Assembly: GCA_947525975.1 (NCBI GenBank)
Contig: CANNVE010000015.1
Coordinates: 1-64,000, forward strand
DNA length: 64,000 nucleotides
DNA from: an uncultured Muribaculaceae bacterium
Lineage (GTDB): Bacteria; Bacteroidota; Bacteroidia; Bacteroidales; Muribaculaceae
Reading direction: 5' to 3'
The translations under genes and the position numbers were made by a program. This document shows positions 7,297 to 15,896 of the stretch, in pieces. Position 1 is the first letter of the stretch. Each line of letters begins with the position of its first letter. The notes below the pieces were generated by a model. That model saw only the letters and a program-made list of their open reading frames with translations. It did not search any database and was not told where the DNA came from.

Positions 7297-9303
7297 TTAT
7301 TTGGCGGAGTAGTCGCGGCTGTAGCGCAGCATCTGGTCAGCGTAGGGCTCGCCGTAGCTTACGGTCACGTCAGTGGGGTTGCCGTTCTCGTCGGTGATGA
7401 GGGTGTAGACCGGATTGACGAATCCGCGGTAGGGAGCGATGTCGAGCGTGGCGTAGCGGTCGAGTACTTCCTTGTGGAGGGCGGGGTCAACCTTCACGGC
7501 GTATTTCTCCACGAGCGCCCTGCCGGCCTCGTAGTCGCCTTCGCTCTTGATGCGCTGTATCTCGGCCAGGAGCTGGCCGAAGAGGCCGCGAAGCTTCTCG
7601 TAGTCGTTGATCTTGACGTAGGTCTTGCCATCTTTCTTTACGAGCTCGATCACGTTGTCGGCCTTTCCGTGCTCGTAGGCCCATTCAGAGATGAGCTTGC
7701 GGTTGCGCATGTGCGCTTCTTCCACATCCTTTCCGGGCTCGATGCGCATGAGCTGGGTCATCATGCCGTTGAGGATGTATTTGTAGTATTCGGCCTTGTA
7801 AGCCTCGGGATTGTCGAGCAGGCCGAGCTCAATGAGCTTGGGGTCGGCCAGGTAGTAGAGCGCGAAGAGGTCGGCGCGGGTCTCCTCAAGGGTGCTTCCG
7901 TGGGCCCTGAGTGCATCGGGGTCAACGCCGGGGAGCAGCTGGCCCGATCCGTGGCCTAGGCATTCGTGCAGGTCGGTGTGGAGGTTGTCGGTGACGAAGA
8001 GGTAGTCCTCCATCAGCTTGCGCGTGGGCTCGTCGATTACAAACTCCTCATTGAAGCCGTTGCCGTGGCTTGCCTCGTCGTAGGCCTGGGTGATATTCTC
8101 GATTGTGACTGACTTGGATCCGTGGGCGGCGCGTATCCAGTTGCTGTTGGGCAGGTTGATGCCGATGGGGGTTGAGGGGTAGGCGTCGCCGGCAAGGATG
8201 GCGGCGGTGATCACCTTTGCGCTCACGCCCTTGACAGCGGGCTTGCGGAATCGGTCGTCGATGGGCGAGTTGTTTTCAAACCACTGTGCGTTGGCCGAGA
8301 TGACCTCTGTGCGGTGGCTTGCCTCATTGTTCTTGAAGTTGACCATGCCTTCCCATGAGCCTTTCATGCCCAGGGGGTCGCCGTAGCTCTCGATGAAGCC
8401 GTTGATGAAGTCTACGCGCGAAGCGGTGTCGTCGGCCCAAGTGATTGAGTATTGGTCAAACATCTTCAGGTCGCCGCCCTTGTAGTATTCTATCAGCTCC
8501 TCGATGGTCTTGCGCTGGGCGTCATTCTCGGCGTATTGCTTGGCTTTCTCGAGGTTTTCCACGATCTTGCTGATGCTTTCCGAGTAGAGGCCGCCCACTT
8601 TGTAGGTCTGCTCCACGAGCTTGCCGTCGGCACCGCGCGCTATGCGGCTGTTTAGGCCGTAAGAGATCGGGGTGAGGTCGGTGGTGTCCTTCATGGCTCC
8701 GTAAAATGCCTCCACCTCGGCCTGGGTGACGCCGGGTTCGTAGAAATTGCATGCCGATGTGGCTATGAGGTCGACGCCGTCGGCCTGGTTCACGCGCTTG
8801 GCGTAGGCCTGCGGATTGAATACGATGTCGGTGATGGCGTCGGCGTCGGCTGCGTTGACGCGGGTAAGCTGCTCCTTGAAGAAATCCTGAGAGAAGGCCG
8901 GGGCGAACTTATCCATCGAATAGTGGTGATGGATGCCGTTGCCAAACCATACTTGCTTCAGGTAGGTCTCGAACGCCTTGAAATCGGCGCTCTCCTTGTC
9001 GCCGTCATAGGTGGTGTATATTTCCTCAAGCACGGGGCGGAGCTGCAGGTTGACGCTGCAGTTCTGGTCCCAGAGGATGTCGCGGCCCCAGAGGGCTGCC
9101 TCCTGCAGGTAATACACGAGCAGCTTCTGGTCAAGCGAGAGGCTCTCGAAGCCCGGCACCTGATAGTTGAGCACCTCGATGTCGGCGAATCTGTCGGCTG
9201 TGTAGTCGAAATCAGAGCTGTTGTCCATTTTTTCTTTCTGGCTGTTGCAGGCGCAGGCCGCGATGGCCAGGGCAGCGCCCGCGATGATGGTTGACTTTTT
9301 CAT
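7297..9303 (-). CDS. Dipeptidyl peptidase III (M49) lipoprotein
   Basis: A 668-residue zinc peptidase of family M49, which releases dipeptides from peptide N-termini. The zinc-binding HECLGH motif (HExxGH in the family) is near residue 446 and the second ligand motif EETRAD near 473, the standard spacing. The N-terminus (MKKSTIIAGAALAIAACACN) is a lipoprotein-type signal, so the enzyme probably works in the periplasm or at the envelope, unlike the cytosolic eukaryotic enzyme. It lies between rlmI and purM on the same strand, with 50 and 77 bases of spacing. Peptide scavenging is inference. Confidence 0.9.
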   Translation of the reverse strand: MKKSTIIAGAALAIAACACNSQKEKMDNSSDFDYTADRFADIEVLNYQVPGFESLSLDQKLLVYYLQEAALWGRDILWDQNCSVNLQLRPVLEEIYTTYDGDKESADFKAFETYLKQVWFGNGIHHHYSMDKFAPAFSQDFFKEQLTRVNAADADAITDIVFNPQAYAKRVNQADGVDLIATSACNFYEPGVTQAEVEAFYGAMKDTTDLTPISYGLNSRIARGADGKLVEQTYKVGGLYSESISKIVENLEKAKQYAENDAQRKTIEELIEYYKGGDLKMFDQYSITWADDTASRVDFINGFIESYGDPLGMKGSWEGMVNFKNNEASHRTEVISANAQWFENNSPIDDRFRKPAVKGVSAKVITAAILAGDAYPSTPIGINLPNSNWIRAAHGSKSVTIENITQAYDEASHGNGFNEEFVIDEPTRKLMEDYLFVTDNLHTDLHECLGHGSGQLLPGVDPDALRAHGSTLEETRADLFALYYLADPKLIELGLLDNPEAYKAEYYKYILNGMMTQLMRIEPGKDVEEAHMRNRKLISEWAYEHGKADNVIELVKKDGKTYVKINDYEKLRGLFGQLLAEIQRIKSEGDYEAGRALVEKYAVKVDPALHKEVLDRYATLDIAPYRGFVNPVYTLITDENGNPTDVTVSYGEPYADQMLRYSRDYSAK

Positions 9304-9353
9304 CTATGTGATTTTTGGAGAGGATAATCGTAATGGCGTGATAACGAAATTTG

Positions 9354-10529
9354 TCACTCCACATACAGCACCAGGCCCTTCAGGTATTCGCCTTCGGGAT
9401 GGTAGATGTTGACCGGGTGGTCAGCGGGCTGGGTGAGCTGGTGGAGTATGCGCACGCGCCTTCCCGTCTGCGCCGCGGCGGAAAAGACCGCGAGGCGGAA
9501 TTGCTCCTTGCTCACGGCCTGCGAGCAGGAGAATGTAAAGAGGATGCCGCCGGGAGCTATGCGCTCGATGGCGCGGGCATTGAGGCGCTGATAGCCGCGC
9601 AGGGCATTGCGCAGGGCCGAGCGGTGCTTGGCGAAGGCCGGAGGGTCGAGGATGATCAGGTCATATTCGCCTTGGCCTATATTGTCGAGATATTTGAAAG
9701 CGTCCTCCGCGAAAGCCTTGTGGCGGTCATCGCCCGGGAAATTCAGGGCTACGTTGGCGTCGGTGAGCGATATGGCCTTGGCCGAGCTGTCGACCGAGTG
9801 CACGAGCCGGGCCTGGCCGCGCATGGCGTAGACAGAAAATCCGCCCGTGTAGCAGAACATGTTGAGCACCTTGCGCCCGTGGCTGTAATGCTCAAGCAGG
9901 CTGCGGTTGTCGCGCTGATCGACGAAGAATCCCGTCTTTTGGCCCTTTAGCCAATCGACGCGGAATTTAAGCCCGTTCTCCAATGCCACGTCGGTGCGGT
10001 ATTCGCCTATGATGTATGCGTTGACCGGATCGAGGTGAGCCTTGTAGGGCAGGGTAGTCTCGCTCTTGTAGTATACGTTCTTCACCGTGGGGCAAGCCTC
10101 GGTGATAGCCTTGGCTATGGTGTTGCGGGCGAAGTGCATGCCTGGGCTGTGGGCCTGCATCACGGCTGTCGAGCCATAGACATCCACCACAAGGCCCGGC
10201 AGGAAGTCGCCCTCGCCGTGCACAAGGCGGAAAGCCTCATTGTCGGGGCGGTCGAGCCCGAGGGCCTGGCGCAGACGCAGTGCCTGGCTCAGGCGTCCGA
10301 GATAGAATGCGTATGAAATCTCCTCATTGCCGAAGGTGAGCATGCGCACCGCTATGCTACCTATCTGGAAGTGCCCGGTGCCTATGCGGCGTCCGTCAGC
10401 AGCCACTACGACCACTGTGTCCCCCTCCTCCAATTCGGGTGGCAGCGATGCCACTGCACCGGAGAACACCCAAGGGTGAAATCTATCAAGGGACTCTTCC
10501 TTGCCCTTGCGAAGCTTTATTTCTTTCAT
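9354..10529 (-). CDS. rlmI: Class I SAM-dependent rRNA methyltransferase, RlmI/RlmK type
   Basis: A 391-residue enzyme with an N-terminal PUA domain (residues about 1-75, including the RRIGTGHFQIGSIAVR segment), a central EEHEA-like region and a C-terminal Rossmann methyltransferase fold. SAM-binding motifs are VLNMFCYTGGFSVYA and the acidic VDSSAKAI; the catalytic region has LIILDPPAF and FSCSQ, whose cysteine fits an m5C mechanism. E. coli RlmI makes m5C1962 in 23S rRNA; the target here is inferred. It follows the four-helix-bundle gene, with the left copies of an AT-rich repeat just upstream of its start. Confidence 0.88.
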   Translation of the reverse strand: MKEIKLRKGKEESLDRFHPWVFSGAVASLPPELEEGDTVVVVAADGRRIGTGHFQIGSIAVRMLTFGNEEISYAFYLGRLSQALRLRQALGLDRPDNEAFRLVHGEGDFLPGLVVDVYGSTAVMQAHSPGMHFARNTIAKAITEACPTVKNVYYKSETTLPYKAHLDPVNAYIIGEYRTDVALENGLKFRVDWLKGQKTGFFVDQRDNRSLLEHYSHGRKVLNMFCYTGGFSVYAMRGQARLVHSVDSSAKAISLTDANVALNFPGDDRHKAFAEDAFKYLDNIGQGEYDLIILDPPAFAKHRSALRNALRGYQRLNARAIERIAPGGILFTFSCSQAVSKEQFRLAVFSAAAQTGRRVRILHQLTQPADHPVNIYHPEGEYLKGLVLYVE

Positions 10530-10541
10530 TTCGATTCGTTC

Positions 10542-10574
10542 AATTAGTAATTAGTAATTGGTAATTAGTAATTG
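10542..10574. repeat. AT-rich repeat cluster, left flank of the four-helix-bundle gene
   Basis: Overlapping copies of AATTAGTAATT, with one GGTAATTAG variant, fill these 33 bases. The cluster at 10943-10993 on the other side of the small gene carries the same unit in reverse complement (AATTACTAATT), so the two bound the gene as imperfect inverted repeats. Confidence 0.8.
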
Positions 10575-10585
10575 TGGCGACGGAG

Positions 10586-10939
10586 TCATTTTCCATACAA
10601 TTTCTTTGTGATTGATTGTAGCATTTTGATAAGCTCCCGGCAATCGGCGAGCATGTCCTCGGCTTGAGATGGGGTGATGTATCCCTCATCTCCGAGGAGT
10701 TTCAGCCAAAATTCTGTCTCTCCAGCCTCTTTTTGGGCTATTGACAGTTTGCAGGCGAAATCATCTCTTGATTGTCCGAATTGGCTTTCCGCTATATTCG
10801 CTCCAATGCTTGTGCCACTCCTTAATAATTGTTTTGATAAAACATATTCTCTTTTTTCCTCACAAAGATACCTGTACAGCCTCACGCATCGTCTGGCAAA
10901 CGCATAACTCTTCTCCTTTATAGGATTGTCACTCTTCAT
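10586..10939 (-). CDS. Four helix bundle protein (23S rRNA intervening-sequence/Avd-like family)
   Basis: A 117-residue all-helical protein matching the TIGR02436-type four-helix-bundle family by its conserved core: YAFARRCVRLYRYL, LSKQLLRSGTSIGANIAES, then KLSIAQKEAGETEFWLKLL. Relatives are found in rRNA intervening sequences and as the Avd accessory protein of diversity-generating retroelements. No reverse transcriptase or template repeat is nearby. Base composition is visibly AT-richer than rseP and rlmI on either side, and AT-rich inverted repeats bound it, which together suggest a recent insertion between two housekeeping genes. Function is unknown; RNA binding through its basic surface is only a family-based guess. 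Confidence 0.85.
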   Translation of the reverse strand: MKSDNPIKEKSYAFARRCVRLYRYLCEEKREYVLSKQLLRSGTSIGANIAESQFGQSRDDFACKLSIAQKEAGETEFWLKLLGDEGYITPSQAEDMLADCRELIKMLQSITKKLYGK

Positions 10940-10942
10940 CAG

Positions 10943-10993
10943 TTTAATTACTAATTAATTACTAACTACTAATTACTAATTGCTAATTAATTG
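10943..10993. repeat. AT-rich repeat cluster, right flank of the four-helix-bundle gene
   Basis: Several copies of ACTAATTA/AATTACTAATT, inverted relative to 10542-10574. The rseP stop codon (10987-10989) lies inside it, so the repeat supplies the end of rseP. Confidence 0.8.
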
Positions 10994-12450
10994 AGCGCCC
11001 GGAAGATGTCGGCGCCATTGGCGTAGAGGAGAAGGGCGAGCAGGAAGCAGAAGCCGATGGTGTTGGCCACTTCGAGCACTCGGTCGCTGGCTTTGCGCCC
11101 GGTGGCTATCTCCCACAGCAGGAAAAGGATGTGGCCGCCGTCGAGGCCGGGGATGGGAATCACGTTCATGAACGCAAGTATCACCGACAGGAAAGCCGTG
11201 ATCTGCCAGAACGAATACCAGTTCCATTTCTCCGGGAACAGGCTTCCGAGCGTGCCGAATCCGCCTATCTGCTGCGCGCCGCTCTTGGTGAAGAGCATCT
11301 TGAGAGAGGCTACGTATGATGTGAGTTGGTTCACGCCGAGCTCCCAGCCTCGGGGGAGGGCCTCCAGCGCGCTGTACTTAACTTCCTCGAAGGGATATAT
11401 CTTGTCTGCCGGGCGCAGTAGTATGCCTATCTTCGCGTCGCTGTTGGGGGTGATGTCGAGCACCACGGACTTGCCGCCTCGGTCGATGGTAAGGGTTGTC
11501 TCCTTGTCTTTGTATTGCTCAAGGGCCGGGAAGAATTCAGACAGCGACGGGGTGGTGTCATTGCCCACCTTCACGATGCGGTCGCCCACCTCCACTCCGG
11601 CGTCCTTTGCGGCCATGCCTCCCTGCAGGCCGTCGACATAGACGGGCAGACGATAATTCATCAGCGGCTCGGCCTTGGCCTGCTCCGGAGTCATGGCGGC
11701 CAGGCGCTCGAGCATGTCGGCGGGCATCGTCACGGTCACCGTGTCGGTGTGGCCGCGCAGCACGGTCACTTTGGCACCTGGCTGGGTCATGTCCCAGCTG
11801 ATGTTGCGCTGGCGTATGTCGGCGTCAACGCCGTTGACGCGCAGCAGCACGTCTCCGTCGCGTAGGCCAGCGTCATTGAGCATCTCGCAGAAGTCCATGC
11901 CTTCGTAGGCCTCCTGGTAAGGCACCGAGCGCTCTCCCCCGGCGTATATGATGATGGCGAGGATGAAATTGAAGAGCACGCCCGCAAACATCACGAAAAA
12001 TCTCTTCCACGCGGCTTTTGAGCGGAATTCCCACGGCTGGGGCTCGCTCTCCAGGTCGTCGGCGCTCTTTGTCTCGTCGACCATGCCGGCTATGTCGCAA
12101 TATCCGCCCAGCGGCACCCATCCGAGTCCGTAGAGCGTGGCCGCCCAGGTGGGGTGTCCGTCCTTTTCGGCGGGGCGCGGCTTGCCCACCTTTATTGTGG
12201 CGAGGGCTTTGGGCTCCTCGGTCTCTTCGCCGGCGGCGTTTTTCACCTTCTTTGTCCAGCCGATTATCTGCAATTCACCCTTGGAGGGGTAGTATTTCAG
12301 CAGAGAGAACTTGGGGTTGAAGAAGAGGTAGAATCTGTTGACCCTTATTCCGAAAATGCGTGCGAAAATATAATGCCCGAATTCATGCACGGTGACCAGT
12401 ATCAGCAGGGCCACGATGAGTTGCAGGGCTTTCATCCAAAATGTTTCCAA
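10987..12450 (-). CDS. rseP: RIP metalloprotease RseP (site-2 protease)
   Basis: A 487-residue inner-membrane zinc protease that cuts membrane-embedded substrates such as anti-sigma factors and remnant signal peptides. The first transmembrane helix carries the HEFGH zinc motif (residues 23-27), and the last membrane region has the NVIPIPGLDGG motif with the third zinc ligand. Between them, a PDZ-containing periplasmic segment (about 195-350) and a membrane segment near 155-172 are seen. It starts 25 bases after dxr, the same dxr-rseP order as in many bacteria, so the two are probably one transcript. Its stop codon lies in an AT-rich repeat. Confidence 0.94.
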   Translation of the reverse strand: METFWMKALQLIVALLILVTVHEFGHYIFARIFGIRVNRFYLFFNPKFSLLKYYPSKGELQIIGWTKKVKNAAGEETEEPKALATIKVGKPRPAEKDGHPTWAATLYGLGWVPLGGYCDIAGMVDETKSADDLESEPQPWEFRSKAAWKRFFVMFAGVLFNFILAIIIYAGGERSVPYQEAYEGMDFCEMLNDAGLRDGDVLLRVNGVDADIRQRNISWDMTQPGAKVTVLRGHTDTVTVTMPADMLERLAAMTPEQAKAEPLMNYRLPVYVDGLQGGMAAKDAGVEVGDRIVKVGNDTTPSLSEFFPALEQYKDKETTLTIDRGGKSVVLDITPNSDAKIGILLRPADKIYPFEEVKYSALEALPRGWELGVNQLTSYVASLKMLFTKSGAQQIGGFGTLGSLFPEKWNWYSFWQITAFLSVILAFMNVIPIPGLDGGHILFLLWEIATGRKASDRVLEVANTIGFCFLLALLLYANGADIFRALN

Positions 12451-12475
12451 TGTGTGTGGTAGATGTGTTTAAGTG

Positions 12476-13633
12476 TTATTTTGTCAGTTCCTTTGCCACG
12501 CGCCTTGCCTCGGCGTTGGTGGCCACATAGTCGTCGTATGTCGGCTCGGCCACGAAAGGCACTCTGTCAAGGGTGCGGCAAATGGTATCGTATATGTCGA
12601 AATATCCAATCTCTCGGTGCAGGAATGCGGCCACGGCTATCTCATTGGCGGCGTTGATCACGCATGCGCTGTTGCCGCCGCGCTCCAGCGCGTAGCGGGC
12701 AAGACCCAGGCAGGGGAATTTCTCGGCGTCTGGCTCTTCAAAAGTCAGCGTCGACATCTGCCCGAGCGTCAGGCGCGGCAAGCCGTAGTCCTGGCGGTCG
12801 GTCTCGCCGAGGGCATATGCTATTGGCAGGCGCATGTCGGGCACGCCCAGCTGCGCCTTGATGGCTCCGTCGGCGAATTCCACCATCGAATGCACTATCG
12901 ACTGCGGGTGCACCAGCGCGTCGATCTGGTCGGGTCGCATGTCGAAAAGCCAACGCGCCTCGATGATCTCAAAAGCCTTGTTGAGCATAGTGGCGCTGTC
13001 GATGGTGATCTTGGCGCCCATGCTCCAATTGGGGTGCTTAAGAGCGTCGGCGGCAGTGGCGCGGGCCATGTCGGCGCGGCTCCATGTGCGGAAGGGGCCG
13101 CCTGAGGCTGTGATGATGAGCCGGCTCACGCTCTCTGCCCGCTCTCCGCGGAGGCATTGGTATATGGCTGAATGCTCGGAGTCTACGGGATAAATCTTCG
13201 AGGGGCTCTCGCTGAGCAGGCGGCGCACCAGCTCGCCGGCCACCACGAGAGTCTCTTTGTTGGCGAGGGCTATGTCCTTGCCCGCTTTGATGGCTGAAAT
13301 GGTGGGCGCAAGGCCGCTGTAGCCCACGGTGGCTGTGAGCACAGTGTCGACGTCGTCGGCGGCAGCCTCCTCCTGGAGCGCCTTGGCCCCTGCGCGGCAG
13401 GTTATGCCCAGAGGCTCGAGAGCCGCCTTCAGGGCCGGAAGCAGGCTCTCCTCGGCTATTATGGCCACGCGGGGCCTTAGCCTGGATGCTGCATCGGCCA
13501 GGGCGCTGACATTGCGCCCGGCTGCAAGCACGGTGGCGCGGTATCGCCCGTGCGCGCGTTCAATGATATCTATGGCTTGGCTGCCTATCGATCCGGTGGC
13601 GCCGAGCACGGCTATGTTTTTAGTATCGCTCAC
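12476..13633 (-). CDS. dxr: 1-deoxy-D-xylulose-5-phosphate reductoisomerase
   Basis: A 385-residue Dxr (IspC), the NADPH- and metal-dependent enzyme that converts DXP to MEP in the non-mevalonate isoprenoid pathway. The NADPH fold opens with VLGATGSIGSQAIDII (residues 9-24). LANKETLVVAG, PVDSEHSAIYQCL and ITASGGPFR are conserved catalytic or metal-site motifs, followed by NWSMGAKITIDSATMLNK. Length is normal. It is the first gene of the minus-strand series, with a promoter about 40 bases upstream of the start. Confidence 0.96.
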   Translation of the reverse strand: MSDTKNIAVLGATGSIGSQAIDIIERAHGRYRATVLAAGRNVSALADAASRLRPRVAIIAEESLLPALKAALEPLGITCRAGAKALQEEAAADDVDTVLTATVGYSGLAPTISAIKAGKDIALANKETLVVAGELVRRLLSESPSKIYPVDSEHSAIYQCLRGERAESVSRLIITASGGPFRTWSRADMARATAADALKHPNWSMGAKITIDSATMLNKAFEIIEARWLFDMRPDQIDALVHPQSIVHSMVEFADGAIKAQLGVPDMRLPIAYALGETDRQDYGLPRLTLGQMSTLTFEEPDAEKFPCLGLARYALERGGNSACVINAANEIAVAAFLHREIGYFDIYDTICRTLDRVPFVAEPTYDDYVATNAEARRVAKELTK

Positions 13634-13673
13634 AAAATAGGGAAAATACGTAGAATGATTCGTTTATGATGCG

Positions 13674-13705
13674 CAAAGATACAAAAAATCCGCCTAATCT
13701 CACAA
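13674..13705 (-). promoter_or_regulatory. Promoter of the dxr-rseP operon
   Basis: On the minus strand the -7 element is TATCTTTG (13674-13681) and a TTG (13703-13705) lies 21 bases upstream, matching the Bacteroidota housekeeping pattern. Confidence 0.65.
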
Positions 13706-13818
13706 TTTCCCCTCCCATATAAATACATTATGGTGGCCTATGCACATCTTCGGCCATGAGGTCGCGCATAAGGGTGTAAGGGTATATGCGCCCAAAATGC
13801 AAAAAACTATGACAAAAA

Positions 13819-13850
13819 TTTGTTTAATTTTATAAAACTTATTAACTTTG
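13819..13850 (+). promoter_or_regulatory. Promoter of the OmpA-family gene
   Basis: TTTG at 13819-13822, 20 bases of spacer, then TAACTTTG at 13843-13850: a near-ideal match. Transcription would start near 13857, leaving an AT-rich leader of about 170 bases before the ATG at 14028. Within 13634-14027 I see only this promoter, the divergent dxr promoter and this leader. Confidence 0.75.
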
Positions 13851-14027
13851 CGGAACTTTCTGTATGGATAAAAGTGTCCAAAACTTAAAATTCTACAAAA
13901 AAAACGAAAAAAAATCCGGACTTTAGAAAACTTTCTAAACGCTCCTATTGTTACTACAATACACGTCAACTAATTCACGACGACTATTCAGACCAAAAAC
14001 AACAAATCAATTTTTAATCAAGGTCAT

Positions 14028-15227
14028 ATGAAAAAAATGTTACTTCTGGCGGCTACAGCTTCGCTGTTCGCAGTCAACCAGGCATCCGCTCAGGACGCCG
14101 TTGTAGACGACCTGTCAGCACTTCCCTGCGGCACTCGCTACTATTCAAACTGGAACCAGAACTGGTTCGTAGAGATTGGTGCAGGCTTCAACATGCCTTT
14201 CGTTGAAAACCCCAAGGACGCTGACCGTCACTTCACCGCTAACTACGGCGTAGGCTTCGGCAAGTGGTTCTCTCCCTACTTCGGATGGCGTATGGAGTTC
14301 ACCGGCGGTTCTATCCACTGGAATCCCATGGGCGGCCAGGGCATGTCGCACGCCAAGACCATCAACGGCAACATCGACATCATGTGGGATATGCTCAACT
14401 CGATGGGCGGCGTAAACACCAAGCGCGTATTCTCTATCGTGCCCTTCATCGGTCTCGGTGGCACATACAACTGGGACTACAAGAACCTCGGTCTTGCTGA
14501 AGAGGCAGTTTATCCTCAGGATCGTCACGGCCACACCAAGAGCAACGAATGGCTCCTCCCCGTATCTGCAGGTCTGCAGTTCCGTTTCCGTCTGAGCAGC
14601 CATGTTGACTTCTTCCTCCAGGCTCGCGCTTCATTCTACGGCGACTCTTACAACAACGAAGTTGCAAGCAAGCCCGTTGACGTTAACCTCAGCGGTCTCG
14701 GCGGCTTCCAGTTCAATATCGGCGGCAGCTCGTTCAACGAGTTCGACCCCTGCGACTACACCGCACGCCTCTCTGACGCAAACGACCAGATCAACTCTCT
14801 CCGTGGCGAGCTCCTCACCACCGCTGCCGCTCTTGCAGCAGCCGAGGCTCAGCTCCCCTGCCCCGAGGTTAAAGAGGCTGAGGCTGTCATCATCGAGCAG
14901 GCTCCCCTCCTCTCAACCGTTCGCTTCAAGATCGACTCTTCGAAGATCACCGACATGGAGCAGGTCAACGTTTACAACGTGGCTGAATGGCTGAAGGCTA
15001 ACGAGGACCAGAACCTCATCATCACCGGCTACGCTGACAAGAACACCGGTACAGCCCAGTACAACCAGGCTCTGTCTGAGCGTCGCGCAAAGGCTGTGTA
15101 TGACATGCTCGTGAACGAATACGGCATCAACCCCAACCGTCTCACCCAGAAGGCTGAAGGCAGCGCATCGCAGCTCTACAACGTCAACAACTGGAACCGT
15201 ATCGTAGTCTTCTCAGTAGCTGAATAA
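14028..15227 (+). CDS. OmpA-family outer membrane protein
   Basis: A 399-residue outer membrane protein. Residues 1-21 are a signal peptide (cut after ASA). Residues about 40-240 are rich in alternating aromatic and glycine residues as in an OmpA-type beta-barrel. A short coiled segment (about 245-280) leads to a C-terminal OmpA peptidoglycan-binding domain, seen as VRFKIDSSKI, LIITGYADKNTGT, NQALSERRAKAVYDML and GINPNRL. The aspartate of the family's NxxL/DxR contact is not obvious in the third motif, which reads LSERRA. Strong promoter, long leader and own terminator suggest high, monocistronic expression of a structural porin-like protein. Confidence 0.9.
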   Translation: MKKMLLLAATASLFAVNQASAQDAVVDDLSALPCGTRYYSNWNQNWFVEIGAGFNMPFVENPKDADRHFTANYGVGFGKWFSPYFGWRMEFTGGSIHWNPMGGQGMSHAKTINGNIDIMWDMLNSMGGVNTKRVFSIVPFIGLGGTYNWDYKNLGLAEEAVYPQDRHGHTKSNEWLLPVSAGLQFRFRLSSHVDFFLQARASFYGDSYNNEVASKPVDVNLSGLGGFQFNIGGSSFNEFDPCDYTARLSDANDQINSLRGELLTTAAALAAAEAQLPCPEVKEAEAVIIEQAPLLSTVRFKIDSSKITDMEQVNVYNVAEWLKANEDQNLIITGYADKNTGTAQYNQALSERRAKAVYDMLVNEYGINPNRLTQKAEGSASQLYNVNNWNRIVVFSVAE

Positions 15228-15268
15228 AGACTGACCGGAAAGTCAACTTTGACTTACCACCACAATAT

Positions 15269-15304
15269 AAGCCCGCAGGCCGACACCGGCCTGCGGGCTT
15301 TATT
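15269..15304 (+). terminator. Terminator of the OmpA-family gene
   Basis: A perfect 14-base stem (15269-15282 with 15287-15300), ACAC loop and a following T-rich stretch, 42 bases after the stop codon. Confidence 0.9.
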
Positions 15305-15336
15305 GTGTGTGTGGCCGCACGCTTAATCGTTTTTTA

Positions 15337-15367
15337 TTGGTACATTGCGAGTTTTTTTGTAATTTTG
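15337..15367 (+). promoter_or_regulatory. Promoter of the yqeY-serS operon
   Basis: TTG at 15337-15339, 20 bases, then TAATTTTG at 15360-15367. Transcription would begin near 15374, which rules out the upstream ATG at 15305 and supports the start at 15392. Confidence 0.7.
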
Positions 15368-15391
15368 CGTGTTGAATATCAATCAATGATT

Positions 15392-15841
15392 ATGGATCTT
15401 TTCGAAACCGTAAACGAAGGCATCAAGAATGCCATGAAGGCGCGCGACCGCGTGCGCCTCGAAGCCCTCAAAGGCATAAAGAAAGAATTTCTTGAGGCTC
15501 GCACCGCCCCCGGGGCCAACGGCGAGCTTCCCGATGATAAAGCCATGGCCATTCTGGTGAAGATGGCCAAGCAGCGCAAAGAGTCAGCGCAGATCTACAC
15601 CGACAACAACCGTCAGGACCTTGCCAAAGGCGAGCTCGACGAATTGGCCGTGATCGAAGAATTCCTGCCCAAAAAGCTCAGCGCCGACGAGCTCAAGGCC
15701 GAGCTCGAGGTTATCATTGCCGAGGTGGGCGCCACATCGGCCAAGGAGATGGGACGTGTCATGGGCGTAGCCTCAAAAAAACTCGCCGGCAGGGCCGAAG
15801 GCAAAGACATCTCAGCCATGGTGCGCCAGCTGCTCGCCTGA
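15392..15841 (+). CDS. GatB/YqeY domain-containing protein
   Basis: A 149-residue single-domain YqeY protein, related to the C-terminal tRNA-binding domain of the GatB amidotransferase subunit. Characteristic segments are RVRLEALKGIKKEF, ELAVIEEFLPKKLS and the GRVMGVASKKLAGRAEGK block near the C-terminus. The start is taken at MDLFETV because the promoter -7 element lies at 15360-15367; an alternative ATG sits two codons upstream. It is followed by serS after 55 bases on the same strand, so a translation-related role is plausible, but the biochemical function of stand-alone YqeY proteins is not settled. Confidence 0.88.
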   Translation: MDLFETVNEGIKNAMKARDRVRLEALKGIKKEFLEARTAPGANGELPDDKAMAILVKMAKQRKESAQIYTDNNRQDLAKGELDELAVIEEFLPKKLSADELKAELEVIIAEVGATSAKEMGRVMGVASKKLAGRAEGKDISAMVRQLLA

Positions 15842-15896
15842 TACGCTATCCGGGATTTAACCCTCAGCATTAAATCCAATAAAATCAAATAAGATT

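Noticed and set aside
10542-10993. Diversity-generating retroelement, suggested by the Avd-like protein
   Set aside because: No reverse transcriptase, template repeat or variable repeat is present within many kilobases.
13700-13969. 89-codon minus-strand frame upstream of the OmpA-family gene
   Set aside because: It lies across the ompA promoter and leader, is lysine/phenylalanine-rich because of AT content, and has no family resemblance.
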